This document shows, piece by piece, positions 11,187-22,081 of a DNA stretch of 64,000 bases (its first letter is position 1; every line of letters starts with the position of its first letter). The stretch lies in NCBI GenBank assembly GCA_039000515.1, contig JBCFYV010000012.1:116419349-116483348 (forward strand), written 5' to 3'. The position numbers were made by a program, and so were the translations under genes. Under the pieces are notes generated by a model. That model was not told the origin of the DNA. It saw nothing but the letters and a program-made list of their open reading frames with translations, and made no database searches. The stretch is from Timema cristinae (Eukaryota > Arthropoda > Insecta > Phasmatodea > Timematidae).

Positions 11187-12079
11187 CAACATAAATATTA
11201 TATAGCCTAATTACCTTCTAAATCCCGTAAAAAACAAACCTTGTTGGGAAACAAGCATATCTGGTAAAGAAACTACTTTTTATTTTTTTACAATAATTAG
11301 CGCTATTTCTCCTTCAGGGATGGACTTGTCGGAAAACGTAGGATTAGGATGAGTAATAGAGCAGGGTCTGTCAAACTCGTTTTATCGTGAGGGACACATT
11401 GAAAATTTAAAATACTGACGGGGCCACATTAATAAAAAAAAAATCACTTATTTTAAATCTTCCTTGTTATTCTTTTATTCCCTTCTTATTTGAGAATTAA
11501 TTTGTTTGTTTGTTTGTTACGCCTTACCAAATAAATTTGAACATTATTTAAAAAAACTATTATTTTAGTTAAAATTAATCCCCCCGTATCGTATTAATAA
11601 AAAAAAAAATATTACGATGCTTCTGTGAAAACAATTAAACTAACCCTATTTTTCTACTAAAAATTTATAACTTTTTTTCGCAACAATGGTTTGAACATCG
11701 GGACAAAATCACTTCCATAATATTGTTAACATACGCGTTGGGCTGCCAAATATTGAAACACATCGGGTATAGTTATTGTAGTACAATGCAGCTCTCTGTT
11801 GACTAAATTATAAACTACTGAGAGTATGGAACGATCTCGCCGGCTCACCCGTCTCTTTTGTCTATTTCAATAACATTTTAGTTAATTATCTGTTATATAA
11901 GATAAAAGTTAGTATTATTATCACATATATATACAAAGTTAAATATATTTATTAGGAATCCAAAGTATAAAATATTTACAAACTAAATATATTAACTTAA
12001 ATAATGTTTTGTTGTTAGTTAGGCGCAGATAGATATTAAAAATCTGAGTATAAGTTCAAAATGTTCAACTTTTATCTTC
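11187..12079. other. AT-rich DNA with one hAT-like end
   Basis: At about 11362-11430 'cagggtctgtcaaactcg' followed by 'gggacacattg' and 'ggggccacatt' resembles the left end of hAT relics; no matching right end was found. No coding seen. Confidence 0.35.
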
Positions 12080-12240
12080 ATACTTACCTGGCGTAGGGGT
12101 TACCGTGATCATGAAGGCGGTTCCCCCAGGGTGAGGCCCTTGCATTGCACTTCGCTTGGGTTGACCCCTGCGATAGTCCCAAATGTGGATTACTCGGGCG
12201 CGTAATTTTTGGTAGTCGGGACTGCGTTCGCGCAGTCCTG
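12080..12240 (+). ncRNA. U1 snRNA gene or pseudogene
   Basis: U1 is the RNA core of the U1 snRNP, which base-pairs with 5' splice sites in the nucleus. The sequence opens with a perfect 'atacttacctg' (5'-splice-site pairing region). It has loop I 'gatcatgaag' at 12107-12116 (the usual U1-70K loop is GAUCACGAAG, so one C-to-T change), loop II 'cattgcac' at 12143-12150 (U1A binding), and an Sm site 'aatttttgg' at 12204-12212. Stem-loop IV is a perfect 8-bp stem closed by TTCG (12219-12238). The 161-nt length is close to the usual ~164. I cannot recognise the upstream PSE with confidence, so whether it is transcribed is open. A 62-aa minus-strand frame here is a shadow of the RNA. Confidence 0.85.
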
Positions 12241-12412
12241 GTCCATAATACAAACCAATCTCTAAATTAACTTACTTGTATCTCAGATTAAAATGATGAT
12301 GAATTAACTAAATATTAGTTCTTAAAGTTTTAATCTTACATTTAGAGATGGGAAAAACTGCTACTTTTGTCACCGTGACAGTATTCGTACCTAGTCACAG
12401 CCTAGTTTTTTT

Positions 12413-12577
12413 AGCACCGCATCAATGTGTTAGGGATGAAGATTGTTGATTCTAGAATAAATGCACCCACATTTGTTCGGAATGAGAGTTTAAAACGTTT
12501 AGGAAAAAATCCCCCTCAATGCACCCAACCGGAATCGAAACTCAATCTCCTTGTCCAATCTAGTGCGAGAGTGAAGC
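12413..12577 (-). repeat. Diverged SINE, type B
   Basis: Reads on the minus strand: tail remnant 'agcaccgcat', then 'gcacccacatttg', 'ttaggaaaaaatcccc', B-box complement 'ggaatcgaaactcaatctcc'. The 64-aa plus-strand frame over it is not a gene. Confidence 0.6.
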
Positions 12578-13257
12578 CAGAGCTGGCAACTTTTTTGATA
12601 TCGTGGGCTTTATGGGTTTAAAAAAAATGTTTGGCTAATTTGAAATAAAGTTCAATTTTACATTTCCCAATTAGTAATTAGCTATTAAGTACATTTTTTG
12701 AACAAATATTGTGGAAATAATGTTTTGTACTACGAAAGCTTTCCCCTTCAAAACTCATTTGTGACTCCCCAAACTAACTCTAAACTAGGCCTATAATAGA
12801 TAAGTAAGGTTAAGCCGGACGTGATCTCAGCTCAAGTATCTACTTCTTTTCTACTGTAAGACTGCTCCAAAATACCTCCGGAGCATAAAGGAACGAGGTT
12901 GCTCCGGACCTGTTCCAGCGTGTATTTGATCCGTGGACCAGTGACAATAAGGAACAGTTCCTTTCGTCTGTCAGGAACAGGTTGTGAATGTGACGTCAAA
13001 GGAGCAGGTTGTGATTTCCTACTTACATTTGCAACCCATCCATGATTCTGTGCGAGCCAACATACTAGTTCCTGTATAACACAGCCCATCTATACCCCTC
13101 ACATCCGGTGGTTTTCCGGAGCACATACACTCCCTTCATCAAACCTTTGGGAAACACTGTAACCCGTAGCTATCCGTTATGAACATTGAAGAAATACACA
13201 ATTTGGAATGACGTCATTTGGAAAATTAGCTAGTGAAGTTGTAACAAATGTGTTATC
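12578..13257. other. Intergenic DNA, no gene seen
   Basis: A minus-strand frame at 12832-13089 (85 aa) has no recognisable domain and no repeat support. Confidence 0.35.
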
Positions 13258-13265
13258 CTCTAGAG

Positions 13266-13838
13266 CAGCGTTTCTCAAAGTTTTGGTGATCAAGGACCTC
13301 CAAAGGGCAGCGATACGCACTGGGGGACCGAGAAGAGAGTAGGGGTTTAAAAGTTATGCAGACAAAGCATTATTTTTTAAGGAATTCTATTTTATGTCTA
13401 TAAATATAAGACAAAAATTAATTTATTAAATTAGGGGTTGAACTAAAAAAAATATATAATAGGCCTAACCTAATTATATTGATTTAGTAAGATATAGTTT
13501 TTATTTTAATATTATAAACAGCACAGTCTTTAATTAATTATTACCGGCTTCGGTGGCCGCATGGTATAAGGCGTCACTATCGTGTTAGACTAAACTGCCC
13601 ATGATAGGGAGATCGGGGTTTTAATCTCGGTCGGGTCTACTGAGGGTAGTTTTTCCAAAATTATCTTCCATTCTCTCTTTACACGCAAATGTGGGTGCAC
13701 TGTTTTTAAATTAAACGTTCATCATCCCTTAAACTTGTAATTACTACATACACGTACAAACCAAACAAGTAGTCAGACGCGGTGCTGAAATAAAATTAAT
13801 TATCCTGAGATCTGCGGACCACGCTTTGAGAAACACGT
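13266..13838. mobile_element. hAT-type MITE interrupted by a SINE
   Basis: TIRs 'cagcgtttctcaaag' (13266) and 'ctttgagaaacacgt' (ending 13838). Flanks 'ctctagag' (13258-13265) and 'ctctagaa' (13839-13846) match at 7 of 8 bases, a hAT-type target duplication. A type B SINE sits inside at 13546-13790, so the MITE was about 330 bp before that insertion. No coding. Confidence 0.82.
13546..13790 (+). repeat. tRNA-derived SINE, type B, nested in the hAT MITE
   Basis: Head 'ggcttcggtggccgcatgg', body 'ccattctctctttacacgc', tail 'agtagtcagacgcggtgctg'. Flanked by AATTAATTA-type sequence on both sides, consistent with a short target duplication. Confidence 0.88.
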
Positions 13839-13997
13839 CTCTAGAAGATATTCGAAGGTTGTTTTCATGGTTTTCCGCGTTAAATAGAGAGGTGGTGAAT
13901 GGAAAACTTAAAGAAACACTAAGTTATCTTTGCTGAAAAAATAATATTTATGTTTACATAGCTGAAGTATATTTTCTACAAAACTAGTCAAATCCTA

Positions 13998-15160
13998 GTC
14001 TTGTGTCGTCAGGAGTGCTAACAGCTCACCTAGTCCCAGTGTTGTGTCCAGTGTCAGGAGTGCTAACAGCTCTCCTAGTCCCAGTGTTGTGTCCAGTGTC
14101 AGGAGTGCTAACAGCTCTCCTAGTCCCAGTGTTGTGTCCAGTGTCAGGAGTGCTAACAGCTCTCCTAGTCCTAGTGTTGTATCCAGTGTCAGGAGTGCTA
14201 ACAGCTCACCTAGTCCCAGTGTTGTGTCCAGTGTCAGGAGTGCTAACAGCTCACCTAGTCCTAGTGTTGTGTCCAGTGTCAGGAGTGCTAACAGCTCACC
14301 TAGTCCCAGTGTTGTATCCAGTGTCAGGAGTGCTAACAGCTCTCCTAGTCCCAGTGTTATGTCCAGTGTCAGGAGTGCTAACAGCTCTCCTAGTCCCAGT
14401 GTTATGTCCAGTGTCAGGAGTGCTAGCAGCTCACCTAGTCCCAGTGTCAGGAGTGCTAACAGCTCACCTAGTCCCAGTGTCAGGAGTGCTAACAGCTCAC
14501 CTAGTCCCAGTGTTGTGTCCAGTGTCAGGAGTGCTAACAGCTCTCCTAGTCCCAGTGTTATGTCCAGTGTCAGGAGTGCTAGCAGCTCACCTAGTCCCAG
14601 TGTTGTGTCCAGTGTCAGGAGTGCTAACAGCTCGCCTAGTCCTATTGCTATTTTCAGTGTCAGGAGTGCTAACAGCTCACCTAGTCCCAGTGTTATGTCC
14701 AGTGTCAGGAGTGCTAACAGCTCTCCTAGTCCCAGTGTCAGGAGTGCTAACAGCTCTCCTAGTCCCAGTGTTGTGTCCAGTTTCAGGAGTGCTAACAGCT
14801 CACCTAGTCCCAGTGTTGTGTCCAGTGTCAGGAGTGCTAACAGCTCACCTAGTCCTAGTGTTATGTCCAGTGTCAGGAGTGCTAACAGCTCTCCTAGTCC
14901 CAGTGTTGTGTTCAGTGTCAGGAGTGCTAACAGCTCGCCTAGTCCTATTGCTATGTTCAGTGTCAGGAGTGCTAACAGCTCACCTAGTCCCAGTGTTATG
15001 TCCAGTGTCAGGAGTGCTAACAGCTCTCCTAGTCCCAGTGTCAGGAGTGCTAACAGCTCTCCTAGTCCCAGTGTTGTGTCCAGTGTCAGGAGTGCTAACA
15101 GCTCACCTAGTCCCAGTGTTGTATCCAGTGTCAGGAGTGCTAACAGCTCGCCTACACCTA
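13998..15160. repeat. 45-bp minisatellite with 33-bp variant units
   Basis: About 26 units of 45 bp (each with 'gtcaggagtgctaacagctc' and 'cctagtcccagtgttgtgtc') plus several 33-bp units lacking 12 bases. A run of units starting with the rare variant 'cctattgctattttcagtg' at 14641 recurs in the same order from 14944, 303 bp (six 45-bp units plus one 33-bp unit) later, so part of the array was duplicated as a block. Unit lengths divisible by three keep frames open on both strands (397, 439 and 405 aa). I judge these as not coding because two overlapping plus frames and a minus frame are equally open. Confidence 0.92.
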
Positions 15161-15164
15161 ATTT

Positions 15165-15240
15165 CATTGCTGAGGGAACTGCATGCTTACTATTGAGCAA
15201 CAGCGTTGTCATTCTTTTGTTTTCCGTGATCAGTCTTCCT
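15165..15240 (-). repeat. Dispersed repeat, copy 2 of 3
   Basis: Reverse complement resembles 2835-2910 (shared 'agaatgacaacgctgtt') and, over 'catgcagttccctcag', 23490-23535. It lies between the 45-bp array and the Harbinger left end. Confidence 0.5.
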
Positions 15241-15331
15241 TCGAATGTATATCAAATTTGGCAATGCTGGGCTGTCGTTGTTGTCAGTAAATGGTGCTTC
15301 TTCCTCCAACACAGTCGTAAAGTTACAGTAG

Positions 15332-15395
15332 CAGGCCGGTATGCAAGAACGATGTTGGAGTAGGAGTAAAGGAGGAGTAAAGGCGGAGTCAGCTA
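15332..15395 (+). repeat. Harbinger left terminal inverted repeat
   Basis: Pairs with 21781-21840. Differs from the right end by an extra ~10 bp after 'atgcaagaa' and by one G/C change at position 7. Confidence 0.8.
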
Positions 15396-15650
15396 CTCTT
15401 GAGGAAGGAATCCGTGTCGTGCTAGAACGTCTGGCTTGAGTTACTCAAGGTCACGTGATGAAATATTACACAGAAGTACCACATCTCCAGGGGAAATAAA
15501 ATTCACTAGATCCACCGCCTTCTAAAGTGTCGATTTTGCTTGTAAAGTTTGATAGCCTGCTTAAATATGTCCTCTTGTTGATAAACACATCGTAATTAAT
15601 TAAGAGCGTGTGGTGAAGTGAGAAAGAGAAATGGTATTTATTAGAATTAA

Positions 15651-17704
15651 ATAGGTAGTTTTCAACTGTCAAATGAAAAAAAAAAAAATTATGTTAGGAC
15701 CATCGCAGCCAAGAAGAAAGCGTGGGAACAAATTAATAGAATTTTAAATCTTCCAGTAACCTCCAAAAGGTGAGTTTATTTTTATCTTATATTATTTTCA
15801 CTTTAATACTTTATATAAAATCACGTATATTGTTTGAGTAATTGGATCGTCTATAGAAATAAACACAAGTAAAGTAAAATCTTTAAACGTGTTTCTTATT
15901 TATGGTAAACACAAACGTCAACGTAACAAAAAATTATTTGTAGGCCTATGCTATTAATTTGCGTAGGCCCTAGCGTTGATAAGTTTTATTCCCTTTCTCT
16001 GTAGGCCTAGCGTTTATTTTTGCATAGTATAAGTCGAAACAAAAGTTTTGAAATTCTAAGAACGAGTGGAATTTATATATTATTGAACTAACCTAATCTT
16101 TACTCCTAACTTTATGTATTTTGTATACTGGTAGGTCTTAGTAGGCCTGATTTAGCACTTTAGACCAGTACTATCTTAGGCTAGTTAACCTTCAATATAA
16201 TATTTTTGTACAAGGTCTAGGCCTAGTCACAAAGTAAACATAGTAACTAAACTAACAATGTCATCCTCATAAATAGAAAAATATTACAACATACAAATAC
16301 ACAGTATTACCTTGAAGTTTATAGAGACAACAAATTTCATAAAATGCTTCACTGATTATTAGAACCAGTATATTAATATAGCCAGCTGTATAGTGAGAAC
16401 TTTCATTAATATAGGCCTTTATAATAATTTATAATAACCATTAGTAATCTTTTCTTGCTTGATAACAAAGACACCTCAAGTTGACCTAGTTGGAACTGTG
16501 TTTATATTATATTGTGAATCATTTTAGAACTCTGGTTCACCTGCACAAACATTGGGACATTGTCAAATCAAGAAGGAAGAGGCAACTAGTTGAAGAGACA
16601 GTGGAACTGATGAGCACTGGACGAGGGCCCTACAATTCTCACAAGCCATCATGTCCCAGGGTCGAGGTGGTAGCCCCCCATAACTGCTGCTCTGAGGTCT
16701 ACAGGTTACACCGTTGCTGTCAATACCATTATGGAGTATCTCGATACAACAGGTAGGCTATGTGAGATATTACAACTATAAGGTTCATATTTACAGAGAG
16801 ATGCACACACAGAAACAGATTTTATAAGTTTATTTATATTCATAGATATAATTTGGACTGAGAAGGGTAGGCCTACTATTTACTTTTTAATAAACAAAAT
16901 ATTGATATACATACAAAATAGGTGTAAGTTTCATGATAGTATACAGAAAATTAACATTTGTTTACAAAATTAATTACATGATTGTCATAAACATGCTAAC
17001 TCCTGAAAAACGACTTTGTTGACTTTAATCTGAATGGACATGTCTAGTATTGGTGGATGGAGTCTTTAAGAGCAAATAATGCACACTTGTCGATAAGTTA
17101 GGCCTGTCCTTTGAATCTTGTTTTAGTTACCGTACATAACATAGTGTCCTTATAGTGAGTGTTAGGTTTAAGATGTAGGTATGTGTTTACAAATTATAAT
17201 GTGCAATATCAATCAAACTTGCATCTGTTGACCTGCAATGCTTTGAATGTTAAATTACATTTTCAAAAGCTTATTTGAAAATGTAATCTAAATGGTTTTA
17301 ATTAAAAGCAATTTGATGATTATGTGCATTGACACCCTAATTTAGTATTCTAGTAAAAAGGACTTGCAGAAAACAAGCCATTGAAACATTTATCTGTGCA
17401 ATATACAATGGTAAGAATGTTAATTTATTAGAGTTATTCTTTGATATTATTGGAAGTAGCAGCTGAAGGTCACATGACTTGACATCTGACTTATGAAAGC
17501 TGTTTTAATAACATCTAAAATTTAATAAAACTCCCCATTTAAACATACTAGCTATGCTTGTTTTGTTCATACTATCCTTTATTTTTCAGATTTCCCAACT
17601 ACAAGCAGTGTCAGTTTGTCGCTGCCATTTCTTATACCAGTGCTTCAAGTCTCGGTCAGCCTTTTCACATCACCTGCATCCCTCTCGGGGACCCAGACCT
17701 TTAA
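15651..17704 (+). CDS. Myb/SANT-like DNA-binding protein of the Harbinger element (three exons seen, 5' end missing)
   Basis: In PIF/Harbinger elements a Myb-like partner brings the transposase to the transposon ends; that is family knowledge. Exon a (open from 15651, coding match from 15696 to 15769) contains 'RTIAAKKKAWEQINRIL', followed by donor GTGAGT. Exon b (16528-16752, after TTTTAG) contains 'LHKHWDIVKSRRKRQLVEE' and 'STGRGPY', the second half of an MSANTD3/Myb_DNA-bind_5 type fold (W-x-x-x-K-x-R-x-K), ending at donor GTAGGC. Exon c (17590-17704, after TTTTTCAG) ends '...CIPLGDPDL' and stop. Both introns are phase 2, all borders GT-AG, and the joined 414 nt stay open, giving 137 residues from 15696. 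No start codon is visible; frame-open sequence at about 15530-15590 ('ILLVKFDSLLKYVLL') resembles the missing first helix but joins badly. Expression is unproven. Confidence 0.7.
16753..17589 (+). other. Predicted second intron of the Myb/SANT-like gene
   Basis: Begins GTAGGC and ends TTTTTCAG. AT-rich, no SINE inside. The first intron is 15770-16527. Three exact copies of the 8-mer TAGGCCTA occur in the first intron and one at the start of this one. Confidence 0.6.
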
Positions 17705-19264
17705 ATTTGACTATTATATGTAAAATAGTTGACAAAACATTCAAAACAATTATAATATTTCCACATTTATTGTTAACACTAGTATTATCTTTATATCTGC
17801 ATTCAAGTGAATCAATTTTCTTTTTGATGAACTAGAAAGTGTTTAATTTAGAGTGAGCTCTGATAGATGAACATTAGGTTGTTGCTCCGTAGTTAGACCT
17901 AAGGTTAGGAATCTTTGTTGATTAGTTTTGACATTTTTGTGATGGATCTATTTCTCTTGAATAATAAATACCGTAACCTGATTTTTTTTTTTTTACCAAG
18001 AAAGCATGCCTATAAACAAAAACATCATATTCAATTTTTTCTAAACACTTTTGTTTACTATGTTTAATGTTCCGATTGATAACTAACCTTTATATCTTTA
18101 TATAGACCTGTTATAGCTAGGTAGTTTATATTAATTTTACATAGTAAATTACTGTTTATTAATATTTTATACATTTAACTTGCTATTATGTCTCAAATTA
18201 TGAAACATAAAATTATAGGACTTAAGAATTGAGCCTAGATGTTTCGGCTATAGAATTTATAAAACCACCAAACATTTTTCCATTTGTTAAAAACATTATT
18301 CATATTAGGGTTATTTTCAAGTGATGTGTAGTAAAATTACAATTTCCAATATCCATTGTGTCGAGATCGTTCACCCTGCATTAACATATAAAATGTAAAT
18401 ATATCTACATTCTTATGTTATAAAGTGATTAGGGAACTTTTCACTTCCACTCTGGAGGGTCTCTGGGGTACTTGATTTCCTGTTTTTATGTTAACCACTT
18501 ATGTTGTTGCTAAGGACTGCAGGTATCTTAATTCAGCATTGCAAATTAAATTTTGACAATTTATATATATTTTTTTGTCTGGCCAATCTCTAGTGTTTAT
18601 CTTTTAAAATAAACTGACTGTGAAAAAATGATTATAATTATTTCCATTCCTTAGCAGGGTGGTTTATTATTTTTCATCCCAAGGTCCAAATTTGAACATC
18701 TGTTTGCACCACAAGCCGAAGATATATCCAGTAGTTTGTCTTAATAATATAGGCTCGCAAACAACACTCAGAAATTATTTTTAATATTATATTAAATAGA
18801 TTATATTTGGAAGAAGGTAAAGAAAAGGTAGATAGAAACATAAAAAAGGGACGAGTTATATTATAGTTATTAGAGTTATATTATATAAATTGTAATTTTG
18901 TCTGGAGAATCTGTCCAATTATGTCATAGATAAGTTTAATTAAATACATCAAAAATATTTTATGAAATGTCAATCACTTTCACTGAACTTAGCATTATTA
19001 AATAATATATTATACCGATTTTTATCAATAAAATAAATGCATAACGAGATGCAGCCATGAGCTTTTCTAAATAAATGTTATTTGAATCAGCCTTCTTCCA
19101 ATATTTGCCTGGTAAGTATTAAAGTAAGTGGGAATTTAATAGTGTATAAGGCCAAATTATTTTGGTTTGTTTATGTTTCTATTATATTGAATTAAACTTC
19201 AACAATATTGCATACAACATATTCACTAAATGTGTTACAAATCATATAACATGATCAACACTAA
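17705..19264. other. Harbinger interior without recognised coding
   Basis: AT-rich. An 'aataaa' motif near 17963 could serve as polyadenylation signal for the Myb/SANT-like gene. No transposase exons were recognised here, so the C-terminal half of the transposase is either lost or too decayed to see. Confidence 0.45.
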
Positions 19265-19516
19265 ACCCACCTCGGTGGTGTAGTTGGCTAACACGCTACT
19301 TTTGTGTTGAGCTAGACCACAGAGGATAGGAAGAGTTGAGGTTCGAATCTCGGTCGAGTGAACTGAGGTGAATTTTCCTAAATAGTTTTTCACTCTCCCT
19401 CCACACAAGTGTGGGTTCACTTCCTCTAAATTCAACCTTTCATATTCCCAACACATTACCTAGTGTAATTAGTATTTAGGCTTACAACCCGAATGGGTAG
19501 TAAGATGTAGTGCTAA
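19265..19516 (+). repeat. tRNA-derived SINE, type C, inserted in the Harbinger element
   Basis: Head 'cccacctcggtggtgtag', B-box 'gaggttcgaatctcgg', body 'tttcactctccctccacac', tail 'acccgaatgggtagtaagat', A-rich end. Confidence 0.88.
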
Positions 19517-19882
19517 AAAAAATCTCTAATACATTATTATTATTACTATGGTACTTTGGTGTCAACGTGCTTGGTTACAGTACCTGTAATCTGAGGCAGG
19601 AAAACATCCAGGTTTACAACTCCAGTAAAAGAAAATTAAAATAGTCGATTTCAAAATTATTTATTAGCCCTCACTGGCAAGGACCACAATCATCATGGTT
19701 TTTAACACACAATATTTATAATATAAACATGATATTATGTTCTCTCTAACGATCAGTGTCAGAGCAGCTTGTATTATGTTTTGTCATGCTTGGCACAGAG
19801 TGTATCATGGCCCGCCACTACAGTCTGTGTAAAGTTTGTGTCTTGATATTGTACAAGTATAAACACTAAAATAAATAATTCA

Positions 19883-20118
19883 CTTTTGTGGCCACATGGT
19901 CTAAAATATCAAACTCACAAAAAAACTAGACTGCTGAAGATAGGGAGATCATGGTTTGAATCCCAGGCAAGTCTAACGAGGGTGGTCTTTTGTAAATGGT
20001 TTTTTCCCTTTTTCCTTGCAAATGTGTATACACTATTTAATATAAACTTCCTCATCCCAGAAACAGTGTGATCAGTATGTATGCATATAACCTGACCAGA
20101 TAGTACGACAGTGCTAAA
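19883..20118 (+). repeat. tRNA-derived SINE, type B, inserted in the Harbinger element
   Basis: Head 'ttgtggccacatggtctaaa', B-box-like 'catggtttgaatccc', tail 'taacctgaccagatagtacg'. More diverged than the type C copy. Confidence 0.75.
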
Positions 20119-20499
20119 TCGACAAGATTGTGTATATGATCGGTGATAAAGATCGTACAACTAATTGTGTGTGGATTTCTTATTAGTAAGTTTAAAATGT
20201 AAGAATTTAGAGTTGAATTTACGTAACAATACATCCACCTTAGCATAAAGGTATTAAAAATCTACTCTGCTGAGTAGAACGAAAATAATAGTTTCCTCTC
20301 TCTCCTTGGGACATACATTTAGCATCAAAATGAGCAGTGATAACCTGCTAGTTTCCACCATTCTCCATTTCATTAGAGGTCTGTAAGGTCAAGATAATGG
20401 ATGTCCACATTTGGTACGTGTGTTGATACAAGAAGTCTGTTTCTAACGGAACATGAAACCAGCTATATATAGTAACATTACCGATGTTTTGATTCGCCC
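20119..20499. other. Harbinger interior, downstream of the transposase remnant
   Basis: Would hold the continuation of the minus-strand transposase. I see short open stretches but no convincing second Asp or Glu motif. Confidence 0.35.
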
Positions 20500-21579
20500 G
20501 CCACAATGATTTTAATAAGGTTCCAACTGTAATAGTCCATGTGGTGAAGCCCAGACTCTCAGATGGACCCCCGGGGCTCTGGACAGGGATGTGGGTGCAG
20601 CCTCTTCGATATGAAACTCCAGGGAAGTTGGCCTAGTCATAGAACAGCATTCGCACAGCTCCCAGTTCAGCTTCTGTGGTGGGAAACCACACCACATGTT
20701 GCATGTTTTGGGCCAACCAAATTGATATTTTCTTAACAACACGCGATACCGTTGACTGGTCAACATTGTAGGCCTACATTTCTCCGCCAACAACCTAAAA
20801 ATGGAAGAACAAAGTTATTAGCCAATTTTAAAAAATTATAAGAATAGATATGTCTGTAGTCCAACCTAGGCCTACTGTGATTTTTTTAGAGGTAAGGTTA
20901 TTTTGGATTTTATATATATACAAAAAATCAATATTAAATGTCAACCAAAATCCCAATAGCTACTGTATGTCACAAAACAATCAATTAGCCTATTTGCTTC
21001 AATTACATAATTAAAAACAATGGAAGAAATATGTTGTCAGTAAATAATACAAGTCCTAATATTAATTAAACTTATATACTGATGCTAAATTAATCTTAAC
21101 TAACACATTACAAAAACAAACATGAAAATTTATTAATGTATTCAATCCAAAAATTTAAATTAGTTGTTCATTCTTAAAAAAAAAGTTAATAACAATGTTT
21201 TTTGTAAGTTTAGTAATAATAAATAATATAACCTTAAAAAAAAGTATATTTATAATTTGGTATTAACTTACTTGTAAGCATTCCGTGGCATAAACTGAAG
21301 GGTGGTCAACACTTGTTGTAAATGAAGCAGTGGAAGTCATCGTTGTGTTGTTGTGTTTCGGGATTGTCAATTTCCAACGTAGGGAAGATATCTTGTCATG
21401 CAACTTCCTTCTAAAATAGAAAATATTTTACGAAATTGTTCGTCAGAATAAGCCTAACAGGTATCCTGGAAATCCCTAACATGCCTCCGTTAAATCACAA
21501 CAACTTTATTAGCCTCTTCTTCAAAATAGTCGTCGATAACGTCTAAATACGTGACAATCCGGTAGTCATGTAGCGCCAT
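20500..21579 (-). pseudogene. PIF/Harbinger transposase, decayed
   Basis: Harbinger transposases (DDE nuclease, DDE_4 type) cut and paste the element in the nucleus. Start ATG at 21579-21577 opens 'MALHDYRIVTYLDVIDDYF'. After a stop, 'RRHVRDFQD' and 'AYSDEQFRKIF' follow in the same frame. Exon 21410-21272 ends '...YATECLQ' before donor GTAAGT, and the next exon at 20794 continues in phase 0 with 'VVGGEM', stop (20776-20774), then 'NVDQSTVSRVVKKIS' and 'WFPTTEAELGAVRMLFYD', stop (20635-20633), 'ANFPGV...THIPVQSPGG'. In the family the gap before THI reads I-G-C-I-D-G; here it is S-Y-R-R-G-C, so the first catalytic Asp is gone. A later frame switch gives 'MDYYSWNL', matching the usual KGYYSLN block. 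At least two in-frame stops and two frame changes make it dead. Confidence 0.8.
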
Positions 21580-21840
21580 ATTTTCTTGACAACACAAAAC
21601 AAATAACAGATGTTTGACATCTCTATTGCTCATGCGCGCCGCGCTGGGGTAGCCCTGTGTATAAGGGATAGGAGTAAACCTATGTATAAGGGATAGGAGT
21701 AAAGCAGAAGGATGGTCGGGACCAACCTTTGGAATTACTCAAGCACGCGCCCGCGCGCTCGTCCTTGCAAGCAAATCAACCGTCCTCCGCCTTTACTCCT
21801 TCTCCGCCTTTACTCCTACTCCTTCTTGCATACGGGCCTG
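21580..21840 (-). promoter_or_regulatory. Harbinger right end and likely transposase promoter region
   Basis: The 260 bp between the start codon of the transposase and the right terminus include the TIR (21781-21840) and a doublet 'tgtataagggataggagtaa' at about 21656 and 21681. These short repeats resemble the TIR core 'ggagtaaag' and could be transposase or Myb binding sites; this is inference. GC content and CpG number are higher than in the surroundings. Confidence 0.4.
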
Positions 21841-22081
21841 AGTCTCGTGTTCCTAATAGCTAGCTCAAAAACATTAACTAAATAAACACTCATATTTTAT
21901 AAGTACTCTGTGTAGAATAATATGTGTTATTGATCACGTTAAGATTTGGTGTGTATCTGTATGTGTTGGTTGCGTGTTTTGTATTTTTACCGTAAGGTTG
22001 TGGAACTATAGTTGTATGTGCATATTAATATATTTATTTGAATAATAGTGTATTGTTAACAATTAAGATATAACAAACATT

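Larger units (their letters stand above)
15332..21840. mobile_element. PIF/Harbinger DNA transposon, ~6.5 kb, partly decayed
   Basis: The left end reads 'caggccggtatgcaag' (15332) followed by 'ggagtaggagtaaagg' and another 'aggagtaaaggcggag'. The right end, reverse-complemented, reads 'caggcccgtatgcaag' and again 'ggagtaggagtaaaggcgg' (ending 21840), so the TIRs run ~50 bp and contain a short internal repeat. Inside are a Myb/SANT-like gene on + and a Harbinger transposase remnant on -, convergently arranged; this two-gene content is the known hallmark of PIF/Harbinger elements. Flanks are 'tag' and 'agt', so no clean 3-bp target duplication is seen. Two SINEs inserted later (19265-19516, 19883-20118). 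Confidence 0.82.

Noticed and set aside
12065..12253. 62-aa minus-strand frame
   Set aside because: Lies exactly over the U1 snRNA-like sequence on the other strand.
14003..15212. Frames of 397 (+), 439 (+) and 405 (-) codons
   Set aside because: Three overlapping open frames from one 45-bp repeat; at most one could be real and none has supporting signals.
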